Translations under genes and position numbers: made by a program
The notes under the pieces: generated by a model
The model's database searches: none
The model's input: only the letters and a program-made list of their open reading frames with translations
What the model was told of the DNA's origin: nothing
Shown: positions 52,301 to 61,931 of the stretch, in pieces
Numbering within the stretch: position 1 is the stretch's first letter
Layout of the letters: every line of letters starts with the position of its first letter
Assembly: GCA_022393335.1 (NCBI GenBank)
Contig: JAJEKB010021693.1
Location: 39,170 to 103,169 of the forward strand
Direction of reading: 5' to 3'
Source: Macrotrachela quadricornifera
Taxonomy: Eukaryota; Rotifera; Eurotatoria; Philodinida; Philodinidae
DNA length: 64,000 nucleotides

Positions 52301-54142
52301 ACATTTTACTGCTACAGAACTTACGCTAACAGCTTATTTTACTAGTTTAAATGTCAAATTTATTTCAGGGATCATAACGAAACAGAGCCATGGTTAATTT
52401 CATATAAAATTGAACCTATTGAAATGAAAAATTTAAGTTTTAATAAAAAGTAAGATAATCAAAATCAAGATAGTATTTGTTATTCTTCTTCTACTTTTTT
52501 TTCTTAAAGAATAACACTATTTGAAGATCCAGCTTATCAATCGTTAATGGAAAAAATTATGGCAAATAAAAGTTCACTTCAAAAAGAATTTGAAAAAAGA
52601 GACAGATATAAAACTAGTATATAATTTATAATAATAGTATAAAAATCTTATTTTTATCTTTTATTAGATCATTTACCTATGAAAGTTTGGTCTGAGATTA
52701 TGACAACCATACTTCGAATTGATTTACCTTGGCTTACATTACGTTCAAAACTTGTACAAGAAGATAAACAAGGCATTCTTTATAATACTATGTTTGATGA
52801 ATATACTTTAGATAATACAAAATTTCAATTAGTATAAACAAAAGAAGAAGAAATTATAAATTAGTATTGTATTCTTATTGTTTTAGTCTAATTCTGGTAT
52901 TATGGAAGATTTATATATGTGGAAAGATTTGCTTATACGATTATTTAATTTAATAGATCAAGATCATTCAGGTAATGAATCCTTTTATTCTGATGAATAT
53001 TTATTTATTTATATATATATATACATATCATAGGATTTATAAGTCGCAATGAATTTTCTGATGTTCTCAAGCTTTTACTTTATGATGAAAATGATACTGA
53101 TAATATAAGTGAAACATATATTGAAGAGCTTAGTTCTGCTATGGATTTAGATAAAAATGGAAGAATTGATATTAATGAATTTCTTGGTAAGATATAAATA
53201 CAAAGTTCATCTATAATTAATTATGTGAGAGATAATCATCAGTACATGATTAGATTTATCGATAGATCTAAATTAAATTTCTTGTGGTCTTTTTGTTAAA
53301 TTAGACATACATAAACTTCATTTTATTTATCTTGTGCTAGATTGGAAAGCTGATAAATGTGAATTGAATATTCTATAAAATTATTCATGCTATTTTTAAA
53401 GTATCGGCAAAGGACAAAATAAGAATTCTAAAAAAAGTTCGATTTCTATTTATCTAAAGTTTTTTAATGTATAAAATTTGCGTAGCCTATGTAAACTGAT
53501 ATAAAAGCTATGTCATTCGTTACCACTGTGACTTTACAAAATTAGAAAATATTTTAGTTCAAAACGCCTCCAAATGTAAGTTGCATTTTTAGAAACTAGA
53601 TTCTACATTCAGTAGATAGCTTCGGAAACTAAAATTTGAATTTAAAATTTTTTCTAAGTATTTTTAGATTTTTAAGAAAAAACGATTTAAAAGTTGTGCA
53701 ATCAAATAAAAAGTTTTAAACTAAAACATTTTTTTTAAAAATTATTGAAGTCTTTAGAAAATCAGTTTCAATTAGCAGTTTCTCGAAGTTCGATTTAGTT
53801 TAATAAAATCTCATCACAGATGCGATTCATGTTATAGAATTAAAGTCATATGAAAGTTGAGTATGTTTCGTTGTGTCTGAAATTATCACTATACACTCTG
53901 TGGTTACTTAACAAAATGAAGAAAATTCTTATTTCTCTTTATATATTTCGAAAAAGTATAACATCCTATTTGCAGCATGAGTTGAAAAACTTATCAAATT
54001 AATATTTTGTCTACAATGTGTTGACATTTTCTATATTCTAGAAAGCTTTCGTATTGCTAATGTGAAGAAATCGGAAAAATCGAATAATCAAACAAATCAA
54101 TCGGAATCATCAAATCAAAAAGTTAATAATACAAGCTTGTAA
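49376..54142 (+). CDS. PPEF: Protein phosphatase with EF-hands (PPEF/rdgC family)
   Basis: Seventeen exons close to 644 aa (human PPEF1 has about 650): 49376-49403, 49874-50001, 50072-50162, 50227-50295, 50353-50417, 50709-50870, 50931-51066, 51134-51201, 51255-51414, 51730-51816, 51868-52117, 52369-52449, 52510-52616, 52668-52831, 52887-52971, 53034-53186 and 54042-54142. An IQ-like N-terminal helix ([20 protein letters not shown]) should bind calmodulin. The PPP catalytic core keeps [65 protein letters not shown] and [10 protein letters not shown], so all metal-binding Asp, His and Asn residues are present. The C-terminus has two good EF-hands, [13 protein letters not shown] and [13 protein letters not shown]. 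Animal relatives act in sensory neurons (Drosophila rdgC dephosphorylates rhodopsin). Several introns (291-855 nt) are long for this genome. Exon 1 (nine codons) is the least certain. Confidence 0.93.
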
Positions 54143-54984
54143 TCAAATGGAATGGTATTGAACAATAAAATAAGTTTATTGAATATTAAATATGACACAG
54201 TAATTGTATGCACAAATATTCAATTATCGAATCAATTAAATATGTACCTATTAATCTGCTTTTTTTTTATATAATCGTTCTTGCTCATATTTTCATATAT
54301 TAAGAAGAAAATTTTTTTTTCTCATAATTTTATAAATAATCAGCGAACAAAAATAAAATTGATCTACTGTACTTTTGTTTATTTATTCGTAATATTTATT
54401 CATAGAATCTCATTTGTGATTAAAAAAAGTAAGAAAACGAAGACGAGGAAACAGCAAAAACAGAGAAAAGAAAAATACAAGTTTCAATTAACGAAGAACG
54501 AATTGTGTTGTAGTGCCACTTTTCTCGTTCAGCGTTCGTTGTATTGTATCCATCAGCTTTGTATGCTCTTGCTTCTGCTGTTTCACTGTCATTTTCAATT
54601 CCATTAATGTTTTATAATCTTATTTTCCAATATTTTTGATGTCCCTCATCTGATAGTTGACCATTAATTATACTTTGCACAGTTTTCCTCTATAAGAATA
54701 GTATGAACCAAGGATCGACGAATTGTCGAACTACATCGTAAATAACAAATAAGACTAGACCAAGTTCTAAGGTGAGAAGCACGAATTTTTTCCAAGATTT
54801 ATGAGATTGTAGTGAATGCAATACTATTGTGTGTCTAATAATAAAATGGTCGTGGTTATTTTTGCATCGACTCAAAAGCAGTAAGAGCTAGCGAGCTGCG
54901 GTTTTCACCACTGTGTAGGCATATGTGTGCTGTACAAAGACATGAACAAACTACAGAAAAGCTTTTATTTTCAGTAATTCTTTG

Positions 54985-55280
54985 TCATGAATCTTTGAAA
55001 GAGTTGGTTGCAGTTTTGTAAATTTCCATAGCGAGATATACATCTAAAGTATGCAAACGATAGCCCAGAAATCTCTCTAGGATGTATCCATGGGATCTCG
55101 CCAGGACCATCTGGCGACCAAGTCCAAATCGATTGAAACTTTCAAGGTGTGCAGAGTTTTTTACGCTGATCATTTTGGTATAAAATTATCTAGTATTCGA
55201 TTCGATTTTGATAAACATATAGGTGACATAATATAAGTGGGTATTTTGTTTTTATGACTATTATGCGTAAAAAAAAGCAT
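54985..55280 (+). repeat. Dispersed repeat copy 1, left arm of an inverted pair
   Basis: The stretch with CAAATCGATTGAAACTTTCA, TTTTTTACGCTGATCATTTTG and TTCGATTTTGATAAACATAT reappears reverse-complemented at 55770-55985 and, in part, at 56385-56515. It may be an arm of a composite element of about 1 kb. Confidence 0.65.
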
Positions 55281-55769
55281 ATTTTCTTGATAATCCAGAG
55301 CAGCTACTAAATGATCAGATTCGCATTAGTCCACAGCAGTTACTGGATATTCAAAGTATTTAAGATGAAGAATGATTTTTTTTCTTATGTGTTTTCATCT
55401 AATTATCATTTAGCTAATCATTTGTATAATACATCTACCTATAGCTAATAAACATTTATATATAAATGTTTTACACATTTGTTTCCTTCTAAATCAAAAA
55501 ATGGGGAGAAAACTAATAAATGCATGTTGGAGAACAAATTCTCCTATATCGAATTGATTATTTTCTAATATTATTCTGAATCTATTTTTCATCTGTTTTT
55601 CTTTCTTTGTTTATCCCATACGATCATATTGATATAACATGAATATTGAACAGTTCATGTATTTCCTATAGATTCTGATGTAGTTTTACATGCTGAATCT
55701 GAATATATTAATATATTTTTAATCTAAGCAAATATTATAGTTTTATCAATTTTATTTCACGAAAGATAC

Positions 55770-55985
55770 AATTTTTTATGCATAATAGTCATAAAAACAA
55801 AATTCCCACTTATATTATATCATCTATATGTTCATTAAAATCGAATCGAATACTTGTTAATTTTATACCAAAATGTTCAGCGCAAAAAACTGTATAAGCT
55901 CTGAAAGTTTCAGTGAATTTCAAGATGGTTATCGAATTAAATATTTCGATCTCACAAATTTTATCATCAAAATTTAGTGAAAATT
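55770..55985 (-). repeat. Dispersed repeat copy 2, right arm of the inverted pair
   Basis: The reverse complement of the 3' half of copy 1: CATAATAGTCATAAAAACAAAAT, then CCCACTTATATTAT, then AAAATCGAATCGAATACTTG match inverted. About 490 bp of unrelated sequence lies between the arms. Confidence 0.65.
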
Positions 55986-56384
55986 TCGATAACAAAGTAG
56001 TTTTTGACCTTGTTCTTTCCAAAATCACAGTAAGAAAGAAAAGTAATTAGTGCATCTTGTAGAGCAAGTTCTGTTCTATCGAACTAATAGTACCACCATT
56101 CTCCATAATTCGGATTTTATTATTAACTTTTTTCAATACCTTTTCTCATTGACATATTATCTTAATGAACATGTATGCCGAAAAAAATCATAAAAAAAAT
56201 TCAATTTATAAGAATTCTGACACAATTTTTCACGAGGAATCTGAATCTGTAATTAGTTTTAAAGTTTGAGCGACTAATGATGAAATGCCATAGTTTTTTT
56301 TGATAAGCCACTGCTTCAATTTTTTGCAAAAAATGCAAGAATACATACAATAGCATAAATAGTATTTGATTCATATCTATGCGA

Positions 56385-56515
56385 AAATACGGTCGAATCC
56401 TAATAAATTTATTACCAAAATGAACAGCGCAAAAAACTCTACACACCCTGAAAGCTTCGATCGATTTGGGCGTGGTCGCCGGATCGACTGGTGACATCCC
56501 ATGGATTCACCCGTA
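56385..56515 (-). repeat. Dispersed repeat copy 3
   Basis: Reverse-complemented, this carries TCCATGGGATGTCACCAG, GGCGACCACGCCCAAATCG and GAGTTTTTTGCGCTGTTCAT. These align with copy 1 (GGATCTCGCCAGG, GGCGACCAAGTCCAAATCG). It is more diverged than copy 2. Confidence 0.6.
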
Positions 56516-57494
56516 TATTGAAAAGCTTTTGTGTTTTTAAATTTGTATTCAAACAAGAAGTGCGTAGTTTGATACATTATTTTTACAGCAATTTTTTAAA
56601 TTTCTTGAAATTTTGTGACGTCTCTCGAAGTCTCGTGACATTTTGTGAAGTCTTGTGAAGTGTCATAAAGCTGTTTCGAATGTTTCGAAAATTTAAGATC
56701 TCGGTTGATAACGTCTCTTGCAATAGTTTGAAGTCTGCTGTTCTCTCCTTGGAATCATGATACATGCATTATATCGGCAGTCAATATCCTCCATATATTT
56801 AATTTAACTCTATAGGGAGAAAATGGTTCGTCCGTATGCCTATCGATCAATATTCACTGGTTCAACAGTCATCCATCGACTTACATATGTGCGTATACAA
56901 ACAACATATATTTATCAGCTTCTACTCTGAATATAATACAGAAGATTGCCATCAACACGTAAACTATACAGCTGAAAGAAAAAAATCTTTGTTTTCAAAA
57001 AAAGAATTCTCATTAGTAGAAATTCATTCTATTCATACAATTTTTTTATAGATTCTATAGAAATTCACTTATATTATCACATAAGAAATATCGTATTGAT
57101 GGGATTTCATCCTTGTTAAATCATAAATATATAATATATTAAAGAAGAAATCCGTAAATTTGAGAATAGTTTAAGATGATAGCATTGATTAAGTCTATAT
57201 CTTATTTTTAAATGAATAATAAGTAAAATCTTTTCTACTAAAAGTGCACAACGCCTCGTCTTCATTACTGCAATATGTTAATATACTATAACAAATCAAA
57301 AAACAAATACCAATCACCATCTTAATCAACGTATATGTGCAGCTTCCTGGTGCTTCTCAATACTTTCAATCTACTGATTACAAAGCGAAGCAAACCAAAT
57401 GCATATATTGTATTTCAATGAGCTGTGTTTGATTATTCTATTCCACAAAAAAGTTAATACTATTCTCGTCCTTTTATTCAGAACCGTATAAAAA

Positions 57495-58092
57495 CTAACC
57501 CTTTCACCACGATGGGACCCACCGGTGGGTCCCACTTTGCATTTCATATTCTAATCTCGAAATACGTTTTATTAAGAAAGCCTGGTAAACCATAAGACGC
57601 AGCGTGAAAAGCTCTATAATCCTCATAGTAAAGCTTATTTTAATTGTCTAACTTTTGTTTTGAAAGAATATAAAACTCTGTCTGACTTGTTTTCTACGTT
57701 AGGAAAACATCATTTTTTCCACACGAATGTGAAATTTCATGTTTCCTATTTGATCTTTTTATCATGGAATATGGTTTCGTAAGGAAAAATAAAATATACT
57801 ACAAGATGCAGCGTGAAGCGCTCTACAACCTACATCGTAAAGCTTATTACGATTGTATACCTTTTCTTTTCAAAAAAAGAAAAATTCTGTGCGATCAATT
57901 TTTGTAACCTTAACAATTGGTGCGACACAGTTTTGCTTTTTTTTGCATACAAAAGGTATACAGTCGAAATAAGCTTTACGATGTAGATTGTGCAGCGTTT
58001 CATGCTGCATCTTGTGGTATATTTTGTTTTGTATTAAAACGAATTTAGAGATGTTACTTTCTATGGAAATCGAATCGTGGTGAAAGGGTTAA
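57495..58092. mobile_element. piggyBac-type MITE with nested internal repeats
   Basis: Terminal inverted repeats CCCTTTCACCACGAT (57499-57513) and ATCGTGGTGAAAGGG (58074-58088) match exactly over 15 bp. The right flank is TTAA and the left is CTAA, one change from the TTAA target typical of piggyBac elements. Inside, a block with AAGATGCAGCGTGAAGCGCT and TACATCGTAAAGCTTATTACG (about 57802-57870) recurs inverted at about 57952-58020 and, more diverged, directly at about 57590-57660. A perfect 22-bp palindrome (TGGGACCCACC and its complement, 57513-57534) abuts the left end. There is no transposase. Confidence 0.8.
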
Positions 58093-59152
58093 TAGAATAT
58101 GGATACATGGAAATGTATTAATGATATACAAACGATCGAACATCTAGAGAAGACGAAAAGAAACACGGAAAATTTGGATCTATATTGAATCGAGAAAATA
58201 TAATTTAAGTTTTCTTTCATTTTATTTGATGAACTCATCGAAATGCACATTATATATTTGTGTTGTGGAAAAAATCATTTTCTTTATGCTAAGTATTGAA
58301 TTATTACTATTAATTAGGGACTGTAGAATGAAGACAAATTTTGATTTTTTTTATTTGTTTGAATACATTAGTCATACACCACTGGATAAAAGTAACTGTC
58401 CCCAATAAATTCGTGTCTTTTTCCATTAGTGTGAGTCGATATTTTTAGTGTATGTGGACCTTGACGAGCCCTAATCGCTAGCACGATCTTGTTCTTTATC
58501 AGTTGGCTATAGTAAAGTTATTAGTTCATCTATCTTTCGCTGTTGGTTGAAAAATTTGAACAGAAAATATAGTCTCATATGTGTAGTTTCTTAAGAAAAA
58601 AACTCGCGTCTTTACAGTGAGACATTACTGAGTTGCCGGATGTGCAGTGATTCATTTTTAACTAAATTTCTCGAGCCTAGTCGGAGTTAGGCTTACAAAT
58701 GAGGGAAAGCACAAAAACAAATGGTAAAAAAATGAAAGAGATATACTATTCATAAGATGATGATATGAATGAAATAATAACTTCACTGCATGTCGCCCAA
58801 TTAAAGACGGAATGGTGTTTGTAATCATGGTTTATCAAAGTCCATATGCTCGCAAATTATTAGCTCACAGCAATGGAACAAATGCAGTTACTTTTGTCTA
58901 GTAGTGTATCTATAGCAAGTCAGAAAAAAAAGTCACACTGGAAACGATATATGAATACACTTTTCGAGCACAATGCAGAACAAAGAAACCCCTTCTACTT
59001 CATGAATTTCTCTTTTTTGATTCTTTCTCTTACCATCTCTTTCAATTCGATACCCCTCATTTAAGTGCATCAGTACGAACGAATAGTTGATTATTTCTTT
59101 GACGTTGCATTTCTTCTTTTTTATTATCAGTTCGACGACGACTTGACTGACA
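58093..59152. other. Intergenic upstream of the membrane glycoprotein gene
   Basis: No coding pattern. The gene start at 59153 is preceded by TTATTATCAGTTCGACGACG, where an acceptor-like AG (59131) lies about 22 nt upstream. This could be a leader exon junction, but it is not provable here. Confidence 0.45.
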
Positions 59153-61931
59153 ATGAATTCTATATTTATTCTCATCTTATTTTATGATTTGGTACCAATT
59201 ATCAACGCAACTCATTTTCTCGGTGGAACAATTACATGGCGTCTCTTAAATGAATCTGCTACTGGAACACCTGTTGCCATTGTTATCACACAAACTTATT
59301 CATGGTCATATTCGTTGGTGACATGTACTAATACTCAGATTGCTAACAATCAATTGATTCCTATTGGTCCATATACAGCACTCTCTACTGCTACACTTGA
59401 TTGTATTGCTAATTGTACTGGTGGTGCAACTGGATACGTGGCTCCTGACGTCAGACCTCGATGCACTGACATTTCGGCTTCTGCTGGAATTACTGTTGGA
59501 CAACGTTCTGACATCGTCTTTTTACAAGCAGGTAGTGACTTTGCCGTTGCTTATCAGGACCAAGCATGGCGACCTTTGGCATCAGTTTCTCTTGCAAAAT
59601 GGTCTGTTTCGTCACGTATTAACTTAACACCAAGACCTGACAATGGTCTCTATAACAATGCTCCTGCCGCTACGCTCATGTCTCCCATCAACATTCCTCG
59701 CAATCAGTCAATAGCCATCCATGTACCTGTGGTTGATGCTGATGGAGACACCACTCGTTGTAGATGGTCGACATCATCGAATGGAGTCAATGAATGTGGA
59801 GGTGTTTGCCCGCCTAGTTCCCTACCATCTAATACAGTCATCTATCCGAATTGTACTATTATAATCATAGGTCAGACCGTAGGGGACTGGTTTGCTATTA
59901 CTATGATGGTTAGTCATATTTCTTCTCATCTTTCCTATAATTCAATTGTTTTTCATGACTAGATCGAAGATTTTATCAATTCATCTAGCACTACTCCTCT
60001 AAGTTCAGTACCTGTTCAGTTTCTTGTTCAAGTGGTTAATCCATCAACATGTACCACTGCACCTCAAGTTATTGGCATACCAGTTGAACAAGCATGTATT
60101 CCAATAACAGTCGGTCAATTATTCAACTCAACACTCATAGTAATCAATAGCTGTGGATCAGATGTGACGATTGTCGATATTGCAACACTCTCATTTGCTG
60201 GTATGACTAAAGGAAACATTGTTTCATTAAATACAACAATCTATTACAAGACTCTTTCATGGACACCAACCACTGCTCACCTTGGTTTTCAAGTCATGTG
60301 CGCTATGGCTACTGATAGGTATCCATGTGTGAATAATAATAGGTCGCGAAATTTTGTAGAATTTGATTAGAAGGTTATTTGGAAATGGCACCACATGTTA
60401 GAAAATAGGAATTGAGAAAAGTGACTAGTTAGCGAACAAGTAATGAGATTTCCTCCGAAAGTTTCAACTATTCTAGCTAATTCAAAATTTTTTCTTCAGA
60501 TATTTTTATCGTTTTGTAGGAAATTTTGATAGAAAAAAAATATTTTGCCATATTTACTTCATCGACATCAGACCGAAAGTAGGACTTAAATAGTACTGTT
60601 TCTGAACTGTCCCTTATTTAGTCAAAATGTACAATCGGCTCAGTACTGCTTCAAATTCTATGTATCACAAAATGATATTTGTGCTTGTCCTGATGAAGTC
60701 TGCACTACTACCACCACAACGTCAGTATATTGATATTGTCCATTCTATGTTTAGTACATTCATATTTTGTTGTTTTTAGGACAACAGCAAGTACTACAAC
60801 ATCTGCTACCAGGTAATGGAATTATATGAGCGAAGTTCTGTAAGAATATCTATCATAATTCTCTTTTTTAGCACTTCAACAACGTCAGTATTGACTACAT
60901 CCTCGTATGTGTGTTTTTATTCGTATCATTTGATAAAAGAATAACAGATGTTGTTTGTTTAGATCAACAACGAGTTCTACGTCGACGACGTGAGTTTTGT
61001 ATGTACTCTTCTTCTTCTGATAGACATATGGCTATTCAGGTCAGTGACAACGACCACATCGACCACTACTACGTAACGTTTTCTCTGTTCATTGATATAA
61101 TGATTGATTCATCTTTCTATTGCAGATCGGCAACAACCACTACAACTAGTACAGCGTAAGTCATTGGACTGAAGTGACTTTTTCATTGTCAGATTATTTT
61201 GATGTATCTAGAACAACAACTACAGCAGCCAGCTCTTCGTAAGTATCCATTGATCGATTTGTTTATTGAATATTTGGTATGTGTGCTGAAACAGAACCAC
61301 TTATACAGCCATAACCTCGATGGTCACTACTGAATCTAGAGATAATTCGAGTCCCAGTCTAGAACTGGCACTAGGATTAGGATTAGGTCTTGGTATTCCA
61401 CTATTACTGCTCCTTGGTGCCTTGGCCTTTTGTCTTTGCTGTAGATGTTGTCCAATATCTTTCTGGTATGTGAATAAAGGTGTTTATCTTACCATTTGAT
61501 ATCAAAATCCTTTTTTTTTTATTAGTAAAACACTTCAACGAAGATTTTGGAAGCGTGAAGAGGATTTGTGTCATCAATATCAGAGTCCATACGACTATGA
61601 TTCAGCTATAAACAACACAGAAATATCAGGTATGTCCATGAAAGATTATCGACGACAATACATCAATGAACGTTCATGGTCACCGACACGAAACTTTTCC
61701 CGAAAAGATTCATCTCAAAATAGCTCACTACCATCATTTAATTTTCGTTCACCATCAGCAATAACAACGACAACAATAATATCATCGTTGTCGAACAATA
61801 TCTTGCCGAGTGTAGATGTTTCTATAAAAACGGCACATCCTCTACAACTGCCACATTTGACTAGTAGTGGCTCTATTCTTGTGCGAGCCTATATTGATCA
61901 AGAAACAAAAGGAGATACTTTTAGTCATTAA
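59153..61931 (+). CDS. Type I membrane glycoprotein with mucin-like stalk, unknown function
   Basis: Eleven exons (59153-59908, 59963-60318, 60622-60720, 60780-60812, 60872-60904, 60963-60989, 61040-61072, 61126-61155, 61212-61238, 61295-61465, 61526-61931) give 656 aa. A signal peptide (MNSIFILILFYDLVPIINA) leads into THFLGGTITWRLLN, then a Cys-containing ectodomain of about 370 residues with many N-X-S/T sites, and 'DADGDTTRCRW', a cadherin-like acidic turn. About 100 residues of Thr/Ser follow, then a membrane helix (ELALGLGLGLGIPLLLLLG, then ALAFCLCCRCC). The basic cytosolic tail of about 140 residues is Ser-rich. The ectodomain opening 'THF.GGTI.WR' recalls a group of poorly characterised invertebrate surface proteins. 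I cannot name it. A role in adhesion or surface coating is a guess. Confidence 0.85.
60780..61238 (+). repeat. Row of six 27-33 nt phase-2 micro-exons encoding the Ser/Thr stalk
   Basis: Exons 60780-60812 (33), 60872-60904 (33), 60963-60989 (27), 61040-61072 (33), 61126-61155 (30) and 61212-61238 (27 nt) are all multiples of three. All split a codon after its second base, and each encodes 9-11 residues of Thr, Ser and Ala. Introns are about 50-60 nt. Because all phases are equal, any one could be skipped or duplicated without a frameshift. The flanking exons (60622-60720 and 61295-61465) also keep phase 2 on the stalk side. Confidence 0.8.

Larger units (their letters stand above)
54143..57494. 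other. Intergenic with dispersed and inverted repeats, no gene
   Basis: Short frames on both strands come from repeat copies (see 54985-55280, 55770-55985 and 56385-56515). At about 56605-56665 lie irregular copies of a TTTTGTGA(A/C)GTCT(C/T)G-like unit. No spliced gene is supported. Confidence 0.5.
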
